Shown: in pieces, positions 24,195 to 32,999 of the stretch
Layout: each line of letters starts with the position of its first letter
How positions within the stretch are numbered: position 1 is the stretch's first letter
Source of the DNA: Profundibacter amoris
Lineage (GTDB): Bacteria > Pseudomonadota > Alphaproteobacteria > Rhodobacterales > Rhodobacteraceae
NCBI RefSeq assembly: GCF_003544895.1
Contig: NZ_CP032125.1
Span: forward strand, 2,494,001 to 2,558,000
Length of the DNA stretch: 64,000 bases
Direction of reading: 5' to 3'
Notes under the pieces: generated by a model
What the model was told of the DNA's origin: nothing
Seen by the model: only the letters and a program-made list of their open reading frames with translations
The model's database searches: none
Program-made: the position numbers and the translations under genes

Positions 24195-25324
24195 GCCTAG
24201 AAGAGGGCCTGCCCGAACCCGACCGCATCGAAGGCGCGCCGCATCCGCGTGAAACCGCGCGACTGTTGGGCCAAGGCAAAGCCGAAGCGGCATTCCTGCA
24301 AGCCTATAACTCCGGCCGGTTGCATCACGCATGGCTGGTCACCGGCCCGCGCGGGGTGGGCAAGGCCACGCTGGCGTGGAAACTGGCACGCTTCCTGCTG
24401 GCCGAACCCACGGATGATGGCATGGCGATGTTTGGCGGTGAAACCAAGCCGACCAGCATTGATATTTCCCCCGACCACCCTGTCGCCCACCGCATGGCCG
24501 CATTGTCGGAACCGCGCCTGTTTCTGCTGCGCCGCGCGTGGGATGAAAAGGCCAAGAAGCTGAAAGCCGTGATCACCGTGGACGAGGCCCGCAAGCTGCG
24601 CAATTTCTTTGCCCTGTCCGCCACCGACGGGGGCCGCCGTGTGGTGATCGTGGACACGGCGGACGAAATGAACCCCAACGCTGCCAACGCCCTGCTGAAA
24701 CTGCTGGAAGAGCCACCCGAGCGCACCACCCTGTTTTTGATCAGCCACCAACCCTCGCGCCTGCTGCCCACCATCCGGTCACGGTGCCGCGAATTGCGTT
24801 GCGCGCCGCTGTCACCCGAGGATATGGCCGAGGCCCTGATCAGCGCCGGTGCCGAACCTGCCGGCAATCCGGTGGCGCTGGCCGCTTTGGCCGGTGGCTC
24901 GGTCGGTGAAGCGTTCCGGCTGACCAATCTGGGCGGGCTGGAAACCTATCAGGAAATCGTCAATCTGATCGGCACCTGGCCGCAACTGGACCGCACCCGC
25001 ACCCTGCGACTGGCCGAAAGCATTGTCGGCAAGGGCAAAGAGCCACAATACGACCTGTTGCTGGGCCTGATGGACCTGTTCCTTGCCCGGCTGGCCCGCA
25101 CCGGTGTCGCTGGCCCGCATATGATCGAGGCCGCAAATGGCGAAGCTGCACTGATGACGCGCCTTGCCCCGACCGCCTATGCGGGGCGGCAATGGGCCGA
25201 GTTGCAACAGGATCTGGGCGCACGGGTGCGTCACGGCAAGGCGGTGAACCTTGACCCCGCCGCGCTGATCCTTGATATGGTGCTAAAGATCGACGCAATG
25301 GCAGGCAAAACCGCTGCCGGATAA
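24191..25324 (+). CDS. holB: DNA polymerase III delta-prime subunit
   Basis: A 377-residue clamp-loader subunit. LHHAWLVTGPRGVGKATLAWKLA is the AAA+ P-loop region, with Ala where a Thr or Ser usually follows the Lys, consistent with delta-prime not needing ATP hydrolysis. Further motifs are NALLKLLEEPPERTTLFLISHQPSRLLPTIRSRCRELR (DNA pol III gamma/delta-prime signature with the SRC motif). The long N-terminal extension before the AAA core is usual in Rhodobacterales. It starts with an ATGA overlap to tmk. Confidence 0.95.
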   Translation: MSLEEGLPEPDRIEGAPHPRETARLLGQGKAEAAFLQAYNSGRLHHAWLVTGPRGVGKATLAWKLARFLLAEPTDDGMAMFGGETKPTSIDISPDHPVAHRMAALSEPRLFLLRRAWDEKAKKLKAVITVDEARKLRNFFALSATDGGRRVVIVDTADEMNPNAANALLKLLEEPPERTTLFLISHQPSRLLPTIRSRCRELRCAPLSPEDMAEALISAGAEPAGNPVALAALAGGSVGEAFRLTNLGGLETYQEIVNLIGTWPQLDRTRTLRLAESIVGKGKEPQYDLLLGLMDLFLARLARTGVAGPHMIEAANGEAALMTRLAPTAYAGRQWAELQQDLGARVRHGKAVNLDPAALILDMVLKIDAMAGKTAAG

Positions 25325-25332
25325 GGCAAGGC

Positions 25333-26130
25333 ATGACAGATATTCCGCAAATCACCGACAGCCATTGTCACCTTGATTTCCCAGATTTCGCTGATGAACT
25401 GCCGCAGGTGGTGGAACGTGCCGTGGCCGCCGGTGTGACGCGCATGGTGACGATCTGCACCAAGCTGCGGCAACTGGATCAGGTCCGCGCCATTGCGGAA
25501 ACCTACGCGCCGGTGTTCTTTGCCGCCGGCACCCACCCGATGAGTGCTGCGGACGAACCGCTGGTCAGTGTCGAGGAACTGGTCACGCTGGCGGATCATC
25601 CGAAATTCGTCGGCATCGGCGAAACCGGACTGGATTACCACTACACCGCCGACAGCAAGGATATTCAGCAAACCTCGCTGCGCATCCATATCGAAGCGGC
25701 GCGGCAAACCGGCCTGCCGCTGATCATCCATGCCCGCGCGGCGGACGGAGATATGGCGCGGATACTGGCCGAGGAATACAAGGCCGGTGCCTATTCCTGC
25801 GTCATGCACTGTTTTTCGTCCTCTGCCGAACTGGCCAAGGCGGCGCTGGATCTGGGGTTCTACCTGTCGATGTCCGGCATCTCGGCCTTTCCCAAATCAC
25901 AGGAATTGCGCGATATTTTCGCCGCCGCGCCGATGGACCGCATCCTTGTGGAAACCGACGCCCCCTATCTGGCCCCGCCGCCCCATCGCGGCAAACGGAA
26001 CGAGCCCGCCTATACCGCCCTGACCGCCCGCGTCGGGGCCGAGGTATTCGGCATGGATTATGCCGATTTCGCCGCGCAAACACAGGCAAACTTTGAACGG
26101 CTGTTCACCAAGGTGGCCGACTATGGCTGA
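25333..26130 (+). CDS. tatD: TatD-family metal-dependent DNase/hydrolase
   Basis: A 265-residue TIM-barrel hydrolase. Metal-ligand motifs are SHCHLDF near residue 12, GETGLDYHY near 97, IHAR near 135, a later CVMHCFSSS, and ETDAPYLAPPPHRGKRNEP. TatD proteins have 3'-5' exonuclease activity on DNA and RNA. It lies nine bases after holB and overlaps the MBL-fold gene by eight bases, so it is a housekeeping operon member and not QatD of a Qat system. Confidence 0.93.
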   Translation: MTDIPQITDSHCHLDFPDFADELPQVVERAVAAGVTRMVTICTKLRQLDQVRAIAETYAPVFFAAGTHPMSAADEPLVSVEELVTLADHPKFVGIGETGLDYHYTADSKDIQQTSLRIHIEAARQTGLPLIIHARAADGDMARILAEEYKAGAYSCVMHCFSSSAELAKAALDLGFYLSMSGISAFPKSQELRDIFAAAPMDRILVETDAPYLAPPPHRGKRNEPAYTALTARVGAEVFGMDYADFAAQTQANFERLFTKVADYG

Positions 26131-26920
26131 ACTGCGGGCAACCATCCTTGGCTGTGGCTCAAGCGGCGGGGTGCCACGGATTGGCGGCATCTGGGGCGAT
26201 TGCGACCCCGAAAACCCGAAAAACCGCCGCTCGCGCTGCTCGATGCTGGTTGAACAAGACGGCCCCGACGGCACCACCCGCGTGCTGATCGACACCTCGC
26301 CAGACATGCGCAGCCAGCTTCTGGCCACAGGCATCGACCGAGTGGATGCGGTGGTTTACACCCACGCCCACGCCGATCATGTGCACGGGCTGGACGATCT
26401 GCGCATGATCGTTTTCAACACCAAACAGCGGATGCCCGTCTGGGCCGACATGCCGACGCAAAACGATCTGTACGCACGGTTCCGCTATGCGTTCATCACG
26501 CCCGAAGGGTCAAACTATCCGCCAATTTGCGACATGAACACGATTGACGGGGATATTACCATTTCCGGCGCGGGTGGCGACATCACCCTGACCCCCCTGC
26601 CCGTCCGGCACGGTCAAATCGGCGCCTTGGGATTTCGCATTGGCGGGCTGGCCTATATGCCGGATGTGTCGGACATTCCCGAAACCACTTGGAAATTGCT
26701 GGATGGGCTGGACATCTGGGTGCTGGACGCCCTGCGCTACAAACCCCACCCCAGCCATGTGCATCTGAAACGGTCACTGGAATGGATAGCACGCGCCGCG
26801 CCCAAACGTGCCGTGTTAACCAACATGCATATTGATCTGGATTACGCGACAGTCAATGCAAAAACCCCCGACAACATCACCCCTGCCCATGACGGGATGC
26901 AGTTGACCATTGGCGAATAA
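26123..26920 (+). CDS. MBL-fold phosphoesterase-like hydrolase (PhnP type)
   Basis: A 265-residue metallo-beta-lactamase-fold protein. HAHADHVHGLDDL is the zinc-binding HxHxDH motif; other ligands are in SPDMRSQLL, LPVRHGQIGALGFRIG and the C-terminal LTNMHIDLDY. It resembles PhnP-type cyclic phosphodiesterases and RNase Z relatives. The gene commonly follows tatD in alphaproteobacteria, and its start overlaps tatD by eight bases. The physiological substrate is not known from sequence. An early zinc-type cysteine set (CGSSGG ... GDCDPENPKNRRSRCS) is present as in PhnP. Confidence 0.88.
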   Translation: MAELRATILGCGSSGGVPRIGGIWGDCDPENPKNRRSRCSMLVEQDGPDGTTRVLIDTSPDMRSQLLATGIDRVDAVVYTHAHADHVHGLDDLRMIVFNTKQRMPVWADMPTQNDLYARFRYAFITPEGSNYPPICDMNTIDGDITISGAGGDITLTPLPVRHGQIGALGFRIGGLAYMPDVSDIPETTWKLLDGLDIWVLDALRYKPHPSHVHLKRSLEWIARAAPKRAVLTNMHIDLDYATVNAKTPDNITPAHDGMQLTIGE

Positions 26921-26958
26921 TCATGCGTGATGGGGGCAGCCCTGTATGCGAGGTTCCC

Positions 26959-27687
26959 ATGCGTATCCCGACCCTTACGTTCGCCCTTTACCTGTCCTTT
27001 GCCGGATTGGCCCATGCCACCCCGCCACAAACGGTTGAAGTCCGCGAAACCCTACTGGGGCTGAACAACACCCATATGTTCGTGCTGCGCACACTGGATG
27101 ACAACATGGGGCTGTATACCATGCGCCAAACGGATGTTGTCCTGATCGCCCGCAACCGCGCAACCAACCATGACGACCAGATCTGGCCGGTATTGCGGGT
27201 CAAGGATCTGGGACCGGAAGTGGTTGAAACCGCGGAGCTGTCGCGTTTGGAAACCCTGCCGTTGCCCAACCGGATAAACCCTTTTGATATTCTGCTCTGG
27301 CGCAAGGCCCGACCGCTTTTGGGGGACAGGATCAGAACGGCCGATGATCTGGGCATAGACCAGATTTGGGATGCGTCGGGCCTGTCTGTTACCGTTGACA
27401 ATGGCGGCACAACCCACGGGCTGCAAAATGATGATATTGCCAACCTGTTCAAAACCAGCCTGAACCGAACCCGCAAGGTCCTGCCGCCCTTTTTCACCGA
27501 AGGGGGCGATATGCTTGCGGATGTGGAATTCAGCCCCGAAACCGACTGCACCAGCGACGGCTATACCAGCCTTTTCGAGGCAGGCGGCGAAAACCAAAAG
27601 GAAACATGGATTGCACGGATTTCATGCGAAAACGACATAACCATGCCGAAAATCGAGATGTTTCTGGTTATCCCCCCCACAGACTGA
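26959..27687 (+). CDS. Secreted protein, unknown function
   Basis: A 242-residue protein from the ATG of MRIPTLTFALYLSFAGLAHATPP, which is a clear signal peptide with an AxA cut site; the open frame begins 12 codons earlier at 26923 but that would put charged residues before the signal. The mature part is hydrophilic, with two cysteines near the C-terminus (PETDCTSDG, ARISCEND) that could form a disulfide. I do not recognise the family. It lies after the MBL gene and before the AEC transporter, both on the same strand. Confidence 0.7.
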   Translation: MRIPTLTFALYLSFAGLAHATPPQTVEVRETLLGLNNTHMFVLRTLDDNMGLYTMRQTDVVLIARNRATNHDDQIWPVLRVKDLGPEVVETAELSRLETLPLPNRINPFDILLWRKARPLLGDRIRTADDLGIDQIWDASGLSVTVDNGGTTHGLQNDDIANLFKTSLNRTRKVLPPFFTEGGDMLADVEFSPETDCTSDGYTSLFEAGGENQKETWIARISCENDITMPKIEMFLVIPPTD

Positions 27688-27707
27688 CAAATCGGCAAGG
27701 TATATTT

Positions 27708-28637
27708 ATGCAAGCGCTTCTTGATGTCATCCTGCCGGTTTTTCTGGTTGTCGGCCTTGGCTATGTCGCCGTCTGGCGTGGCTGGATGAGTGACGCGGCG
27801 ATTGACGGATTGATGAAGTTCGCCCAGAGCTTTGCCATCCCCGCCCTGCTGTTTCGCGCCATTTCCACGCTTGATCTGGGGGCCAGCTTTGATCTGCGGC
27901 TGATGGTCAGTTTCTATGCAGGGGCCTTTGCCGGATTTCTTGCCGGCCTGTTCGGCGCGCGGTTTCTGTTCCATCGTCCGTGGGAGGACAGCGTTGCTAT
28001 CGGCTTTATCGGGCTGTTTTCCAATTCGCTGCTGTTGGGGCTGGCGATCACCGAGCGCGCCTACGGGCCGGAGGCGCTGGCGGCGAATTTTGCCATCATT
28101 TCGGTTCATGCGCCGTTTTGTTACGGGTTGGGCATCACCGTAATGGAGGTGGTGCGCAATCGGGGTAGCAGCGTGTTGCAAACCGGAAAATCGGTGCTAC
28201 GGGCAATGTTTCGCAACGTGCTGGTGCTGGCGATTGCGGCCGGGTTTATCGTTAACCTGACCCACCTGCCGATGCCCGAATTCACCACCGATGCACTGGA
28301 TCTGTTGAAACGCACCGCCCTGCCTGCCGCGTTGTTTGGTATGGGCGGGGTGTTGTCACGTTACAAACCCGAAGGCGATATGCGGGTGATCCTGTATATC
28401 AGCGCTGTGTCACTGGGGCTGCATCCGCTGATCACATGGTCGCTGGGCACCGCGCTGGCCCTGCCCCAAGATGCCTTTCGTTCGGCGGTTATCACATCGG
28501 CCATGGCCCCGGGCATCAACGCCTATATCTTTGCCAATATGTATGGCGTGGCGCGACGGGTGGCGGCCTCGGCGGTGTTGCTGTCCACGGCTGCGACAAT
28601 ATTGACCGCTTGGCTATGGCTGGGATTGCTTGGGTAA
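27708..28637 (+). CDS. AEC-family membrane transporter (auxin efflux carrier type)
   Basis: A 309-residue protein with about ten hydrophobic helices, beginning MQALLDVILPVFLVVGLGYVAVWRGW and a second repeat after a loop of about 30 polar residues near the middle (EVVRNRGSSVLQTGKSVLRAM). The pattern ALPAALFGMGGVLSRY and SAMAPGINAYIFANMYGVARRVAASAVLLSTAATI matches the AEC or Mem_trans family. Bacterial members export or import small organic acids such as malate; the substrate here is unknown. Confidence 0.88.
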   Translation: MQALLDVILPVFLVVGLGYVAVWRGWMSDAAIDGLMKFAQSFAIPALLFRAISTLDLGASFDLRLMVSFYAGAFAGFLAGLFGARFLFHRPWEDSVAIGFIGLFSNSLLLGLAITERAYGPEALAANFAIISVHAPFCYGLGITVMEVVRNRGSSVLQTGKSVLRAMFRNVLVLAIAAGFIVNLTHLPMPEFTTDALDLLKRTALPAALFGMGGVLSRYKPEGDMRVILYISAVSLGLHPLITWSLGTALALPQDAFRSAVITSAMAPGINAYIFANMYGVARRVAASAVLLSTAATILTAWLWLGLLG

Positions 28638-28690
28638 TCTGCGCCCATAGGCTAGCCTGCCCGCGCAACAGGACCAAAGGATGATGAATT

Positions 28691-29299
28691 ATGAGCTGGA
28701 TCAAAACCGTTCCTTACATTGACGCCACCGGCAAGCTGAAGAAACTCTATGATCGTATCAAAGGGCCGGATGACAATGTGGACAACATCATGATGTCCCA
28801 TTCCCTGCGCCCGCACACGATGGAGGGGCACATGGCGATCTACAAGAATGTGCTGCACCACACGGGCAACACATTGCCCGAATGGTTTCTGGAACTGATC
28901 GGTGTCTGGGTGTCGGCGCTGAACGAATGTGACTACTGTGTTGAACACCATTTCGCCGGCATGAAACGCCTGCTGGGGGATGATGCCCGCGCCGATACAT
29001 TACGCGAGGCGATCGAGGATGGCGATGTCGATGTCGCCCCGCTGACGGATGCCGAAAAGATGGCGCTGGGATATGCGGCGATGCTGACCCTGACCCCGTC
29101 AAAGGTACCAGAAGAGGCCATCAAGGCACTGCGCAGCGTCGGGTTCGAGGATGGCGAAATCCTCGAGATCAATCAGGTGACCGCCTATTTCAACTATGCC
29201 AACCGCACGGTGCTGGGGCTGGGCTGTGATACCGAAGGCGATGTTATTGGTCTATCCCCGAACAACTCGGATAATCCGGACGACTGGAACCACAGCTAA
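28691..29299 (+). CDS. AhpD-like carboxymuconolactone decarboxylase-family protein
   Basis: A 202-residue protein with the CxxC motif in NECDYCVEHHFAGMKR (about residues 79-95), the redox centre of AhpD-like enzymes, plus the conserved His two residues on. These peroxidase-related proteins cope with peroxides through reversible disulfide chemistry. The start is preceded by an AAGGATGATG stretch. A strong bidirectional terminator follows at 29332-29361. Confidence 0.85.
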   Translation: MSWIKTVPYIDATGKLKKLYDRIKGPDDNVDNIMMSHSLRPHTMEGHMAIYKNVLHHTGNTLPEWFLELIGVWVSALNECDYCVEHHFAGMKRLLGDDARADTLREAIEDGDVDVAPLTDAEKMALGYAAMLTLTPSKVPEEAIKALRSVGFEDGEILEINQVTAYFNYANRTVLGLGCDTEGDVIGLSPNNSDNPDDWNHS

Positions 29300-29331
29300 T
29301 ACTTGGGCCTCCACATTTCCTTGGATGCTTC

Positions 29332-29361
29332 AAAGGGCCTTGCCAGATCGCAAGGCCCTTT
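29332..29361. terminator. Bidirectional terminator between convergent genes
   Basis: A 12-bp perfect stem (AAAGGGCCTTGC with GCAAGGCCCTTT) and a six-base loop, with A/T-rich edges on both sides, between the AhpD-like gene and the convergent membrane-protein gene. Confidence 0.8.
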
Positions 29362-29370
29362 GTCTTATCG

Positions 29371-30585
29371 CTACTCGGCCGGAACCGCGTTTGTTGTGTT
29401 TTGCTTGCCAAAATGCTGCCGGTTCAGGCGGAATACCAGCCAGACCATCGCCAGTTGAAACGCCACCGCAATGGCCGACAAAGCCCAGTAAGTGGCCGAA
29501 AATTTGTCAATCAAGCCAGCACCAACCAGTCCCTTGTTGATAAAGAACTGGGTCATCACCGACAGCGCCACACCGGGGCAAACCAGCGCGTAGGAACCGG
29601 GGGATAGTTTGTTGCCAAAGACGAAATCCTTGAAGTAGCCCTCGCGTTTGAGCACCACCAGACCAAGCCCCAAGAAAATCAGCTGAATGGTCAGCATACG
29701 GGCCAGCATCACCATGGTTTCGCCTGCGGTTTTGTGCACGTCATATTGAATATGCAGGCCGTGATCCTGACGCAGTAACATTATACCCAGAACGGTCATG
29801 ATTGGGATAACGATCATCAGGGTCGGGCTGGATTCTTTGGCTGTCCCATAGTGCAGCATCGAATTGAAGGCAGTGAATGCAGCAAAGAGCGCATAAATCA
29901 CAGCGGCCAACCCAACGAAAGTGGACAGGATCAGGCTTAACCCCACAGTTAAAGGAGCAGTGCTCATCGAGGCAGGAGCCGACAAACCCACAGCAACCAT
30001 CGCCAGTGCAAAGGCGGGCAACAGCTGTGAAAACGAGTTGTGCGCCGTCACATCAAAAACACCACCCTTGGTCAACACACGCCCCAGAAACCGGCCAATA
30101 GCACGGAAAGTGATCCAGCCGATAATGACAAAGGCCACCAGCGCCAGCGGGAACAGGTATTCTATGATCCCCCACAGGCTCGGCACAAACACCAGCCCGA
30201 CAATAAAACCGGCATTTACGGTCATCGCCAGCGCCAGCGGCATGGCCAGAGTGGTTGTTTCAGCGTTGCTATTCACCAGATTGGTATAGGCTTCGGTTTT
30301 CTTGAACTCGGCAAATGCCGCATAGTTCCACAGCAGGGATTTGATGTTGATCACGGTCATGATGGCAATACCTGCCGCCGCTGCAATGATCATTGCCTTG
30401 GCGGCGATATCCCCTGCATTGAACGCAGCCAAAATGTCCTCGAACACTGGAACGGGGCGGCCTTTGTGTGGCACCCAGAACAGAAGGTACATGAAAAAGG
30501 TTACAGACAGGCCCCCTGCCCCCAATGACCCCAGAAAGTAAATTGGAGAATAGGCATGGGCCGCTTTCTTCATATATTGCGACAT
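29371..30585 (-). CDS. Polytopic membrane protein, about ten helices, unknown function
   Basis: About 404 residues from the ATG of MSQYMKKAAHAYSPIYF, chosen because GAGGG lies seven bases upstream; the open frame runs ten codons further. There are roughly ten transmembrane segments with few charged residues between them. Features include NIKSLLWNYAAFAEFKKTEAY and HYGTAKESSPTLMIVIPIMTVLGIMLLRQDHGLHIQYD. The overall look recalls TDT/TehA-like carriers, but I cannot place it firmly. A symmetrical operator at 30608-30627 sits immediately upstream, suggesting its own regulation apart from the potABCD-type operon ahead of it. Confidence 0.75.
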   Translation of the reverse strand: MSQYMKKAAHAYSPIYFLGSLGAGGLSVTFFMYLLFWVPHKGRPVPVFEDILAAFNAGDIAAKAMIIAAAAGIAIMTVINIKSLLWNYAAFAEFKKTEAYTNLVNSNAETTTLAMPLALAMTVNAGFIVGLVFVPSLWGIIEYLFPLALVAFVIIGWITFRAIGRFLGRVLTKGGVFDVTAHNSFSQLLPAFALAMVAVGLSAPASMSTAPLTVGLSLILSTFVGLAAVIYALFAAFTAFNSMLHYGTAKESSPTLMIVIPIMTVLGIMLLRQDHGLHIQYDVHKTAGETMVMLARMLTIQLIFLGLGLVVLKREGYFKDFVFGNKLSPGSYALVCPGVALSVMTQFFINKGLVGAGLIDKFSATYWALSAIAVAFQLAMVWLVFRLNRQHFGKQNTTNAVPAE

Positions 30586-30607
30586 TGGATCACCCTCATC
30601 ATACATC

Positions 30608-30627
30608 ATATTCACGTTTGTGAATAT
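30608..30627. promoter_or_regulatory. Perfect inverted repeat ATATTCAC-GTTT-GTGAATAT, candidate operator
   Basis: Eight-base arms with a four-base spacer, 23 bases upstream of the membrane-protein start. It contains ATTC-N8-GAAT, the symmetric element I recall for ArsR-type persulfide sensors such as SqrR/BigR. A repressor site overlapping the promoter is likely. Confidence 0.6.
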
Positions 30628-30691
30628 TTTATAAGTGAACCACTATAAGGTTGCCATGCGGCAATCTGTTACAGGCAAAAGCCCGCTTGAC

Positions 30692-31612
30692 CTACTGCGG
30701 GGAAATCCCCCGCAGTTTTTCACCGCGCCGGCGCAGCAGTTCAACGGTGGCCAGCAACAGAACCGAAATGATCACAAGGATCGTCGCCACCGAAAGAATG
30801 GCCGGACTGATCTGTTCGCGGATACCGTTCCACATCTGCCGCGGGATGGTCTGTTCGTCCAGCGCGCCAACGAACAGCACCACAACCACTTCGTCAAAGG
30901 ATGTGACAAAGGCAAACAGCGCGCCGGAAATCACGCCGGGCAGGATCAGCGGCATGATCACGCGGAAAAACGTGGTGCGCGGGTTGGCACCAAGGTTGGC
31001 CGCCGCACGGGTCAGCGAATGGTCGAACCCGCTGAGGGTGGCGGTAACGGTGATGATCACAAAGGGAATGCCCAGCGTGGCATGGGCCAGAATGATCCCC
31101 AGATAGGGAATGCCCCAGGTGCTGATCTTGATCGAGGAATAGAAGAAAAACAGACCCGTCGCGGTGATGATAATCGGCACGATCATAGGCGAAATCAGGA
31201 TCGCCATGATCGGGCGGCGCCACGGCATGTCGGATTTCGACAGGCCCAAAGCAGCCAGCGTGCCCAGCGCCGTTGCCAGAATAGTGGCAAAGAAACCGAT
31301 GATCAGCGAGTTTTTGGTCGCCCGTATCCAGGCCGCGTTTTCCCAGGCATCCGCCCACCATGAACTGTCACGCGTGGCTTCCGGCGCATTCATACCGAAG
31401 GTTAGCAACAGGTCATACCAGCGGGTTGAATAGCCGGTCGGATCCAGCGATAGCATCTTTTCCGTGAAGGTAAAGTAAGGCTCGGAATTGAACGACAGCG
31501 GGATCACGATCAGGATCGGCGCGATCAGAAACAGGAAGATCAGCACACAAATCACCAGATAGGTGTAATGCCAGATCCTTTCAGCGGGGGATGCATAACT
31601 GGGAAGTGCCAT
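30692..31612 (-). CDS. potC: ABC transporter permease, PotC-like
   Basis: A 306-residue inner-membrane protein with six predicted helices. The cytoplasmic EAA loop is LTRAAANLGANPRTTFFRVIMPLILPG (about 200-226), where it docks on the ATPase. A large periplasmic insert (residues 50-85) lies after the first helix. It is the last gene of a four-gene polyamine-type operon, five bases after the other permease. A hairpin (30695-30715) overlaps its last codons. Spermidine/putrescine-type substrates are inferred from the family. Confidence 0.85.
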   Translation of the reverse strand: MALPSYASPAERIWHYTYLVICVLIFLFLIAPILIVIPLSFNSEPYFTFTEKMLSLDPTGYSTRWYDLLLTFGMNAPEATRDSSWWADAWENAAWIRATKNSLIIGFFATILATALGTLAALGLSKSDMPWRRPIMAILISPMIVPIIITATGLFFFYSSIKISTWGIPYLGIILAHATLGIPFVIITVTATLSGFDHSLTRAAANLGANPRTTFFRVIMPLILPGVISGALFAFVTSFDEVVVVLFVGALDEQTIPRQMWNGIREQISPAILSVATILVIISVLLLATVELLRRRGEKLRGISPQ

Positions 31613-31616
31613 AACG

Positions 31617-32915
31617 TTACCCTAACTTCAGATTATCAATGCCGACCAGCCGGTCATACAGCCAGTACAGGATCAGGATGCCCCCCAGCAGCAGGGACGC
31701 CAGCGCAGCCGCCATCGACCAGTTCAGCGATTTTTGCATGTGAAAGGCGATCAGGTTGGATATCAGCGTGCCGTCAGACCCGCCCACAAGGGCCGGCGTG
31801 ATGTAATAGCCAACCGCCAGAATGAACACCAGCAACCCGCCAGCGGCAATGCCCGGAATGGTTTGCGGGAAATAGATGCGGCGAAAGGCGGTCCAACTGG
31901 TGGCGCCAAGGCTGCGCGCGGCGCGCACATAGGACGGGTTGATCGGGCGCATCACGGAATAAAGCGGCAATACCATGAACGGCAGCAGAATATGCGTCAT
32001 CGCAATCACGGTGCCGGTCTGGTTATACATCATTTGTATTCGGTTCCCGTCACTGATCAGCCCCATTGCGACCATCGCGTCATTCAACACCCCCTGGCTT
32101 TGCAGCAGGATCATCCAGCTGGTCGTTCGCACCAGCAGGGATGTCCAGAACGGCAACAGCACGAATATCATCAACAGGTTGGAATAGCGCAGCGGCAGTG
32201 TGGCCAGAAGATGCGCGATGGGGTAGGCCAGAATCAGGGTTAAAACCGTGATCAGCACAGACAGCTTCAATGTGCGCCAGAACAGTTTCAGGTAAATCTG
32301 GCGGTTTTCCTCGACCCGCTGGATATTGCCATCGGCATCGCGTGTTCGGTCGGTAGCCGCCAGAAAAAATGTGCCTGTGAAATTGCTTGAGGCGCTGCGC
32401 ATAACTTGCCACAATTTCGGGTCATCCCATTTCGGGTTCAACTCCAACAGCGCCTCTTTGTAGGGCGGTTGCAGCTTCTTGGCCTTGCGGGCCCCTTGCG
32501 TGAACAGGGATCGCGACCCGGACAATTCGTAATTGATCCGTGTGCCGGCCTGCCCTGCGGCCCGTGTTTCTTTCAATTGCTTCAGATCTTCGACCAAAGC
32601 CGCAAAGGCGGCCTCATCCGGTTCGGTTCCGGCCGGGTTTTCATCAAACCATTTGGCCAGATTGACCATGATCGGCGTTTTCTCTCCGGTGGTCAGGTTT
32701 TTCTGCACCGTAAAACCGTCGTTATAGACAGAGCGTTTCAGCATCTGCCCGATCGGCGCAATAAAGGTGATGACGATAAAAAGCAGCAGCGGCAACACCA
32801 GCAAAAACGCACGTCGCCGCGAACGGGCCTGCGCATGGGCAAGGGCCGCCTTGAGCGGTTTGCCGTCCGCTGTGGTCAGACCAGTGTTTGTCGGATTTGT
32901 CGTCGCATCGGCCAT
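31617..32915 (-). CDS. potB: ABC transporter permease, PotB-like
   Basis: A 432-residue permease. A cytoplasmic N-terminus of 35 residues is followed by one helix and an unusually long periplasmic segment (about residues 60-190, including TRDADGNIQRVEENRQIY), then five helices. The EAA loop is YVRAARSLGATSWTAFRRIYFPQTIPG near residue 330. The long periplasmic insert is a common variation among rhodobacterial polyamine-type permeases, as far as I recall. It is separated from the binding-protein gene by a stable hairpin at 32964-32988. Confidence 0.85.
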   Translation of the reverse strand: MADATTNPTNTGLTTADGKPLKAALAHAQARSRRRAFLLVLPLLLFIVITFIAPIGQMLKRSVYNDGFTVQKNLTTGEKTPIMVNLAKWFDENPAGTEPDEAAFAALVEDLKQLKETRAAGQAGTRINYELSGSRSLFTQGARKAKKLQPPYKEALLELNPKWDDPKLWQVMRSASSNFTGTFFLAATDRTRDADGNIQRVEENRQIYLKLFWRTLKLSVLITVLTLILAYPIAHLLATLPLRYSNLLMIFVLLPFWTSLLVRTTSWMILLQSQGVLNDAMVAMGLISDGNRIQMMYNQTGTVIAMTHILLPFMVLPLYSVMRPINPSYVRAARSLGATSWTAFRRIYFPQTIPGIAAGGLLVFILAVGYYITPALVGGSDGTLISNLIAFHMQKSLNWSMAAALASLLLGGILILYWLYDRLVGIDNLKLG

Positions 32916-32963
32916 AAGTCACCCGGATTTGCGCGTTGCGCCTTGCCTTTAGGAATTGGAAAG

Positions 32964-32988
32964 GGGCGGCGCAATAATAGCGCCGCCC
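32964..32988. terminator. Intercistronic stem-loop after the binding-protein gene
   Basis: Nine-base arms GGGCGGCGC and GCGCCGCCC with a seven-base loop, between potD and potB on the minus strand. The following run is only CCTTTCC, so it probably stabilises the upstream messenger or partially terminates, giving more binding protein than permease. Confidence 0.65.
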
Positions 32989-32999
32989 GATTGTCGTGT

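Noticed and set aside
25333-26130. TatD as QatD partner of the QueC-like gene
   Set aside because: It lies 14 kb away in the standard tmk-holB-tatD housekeeping order beyond the tRNA.
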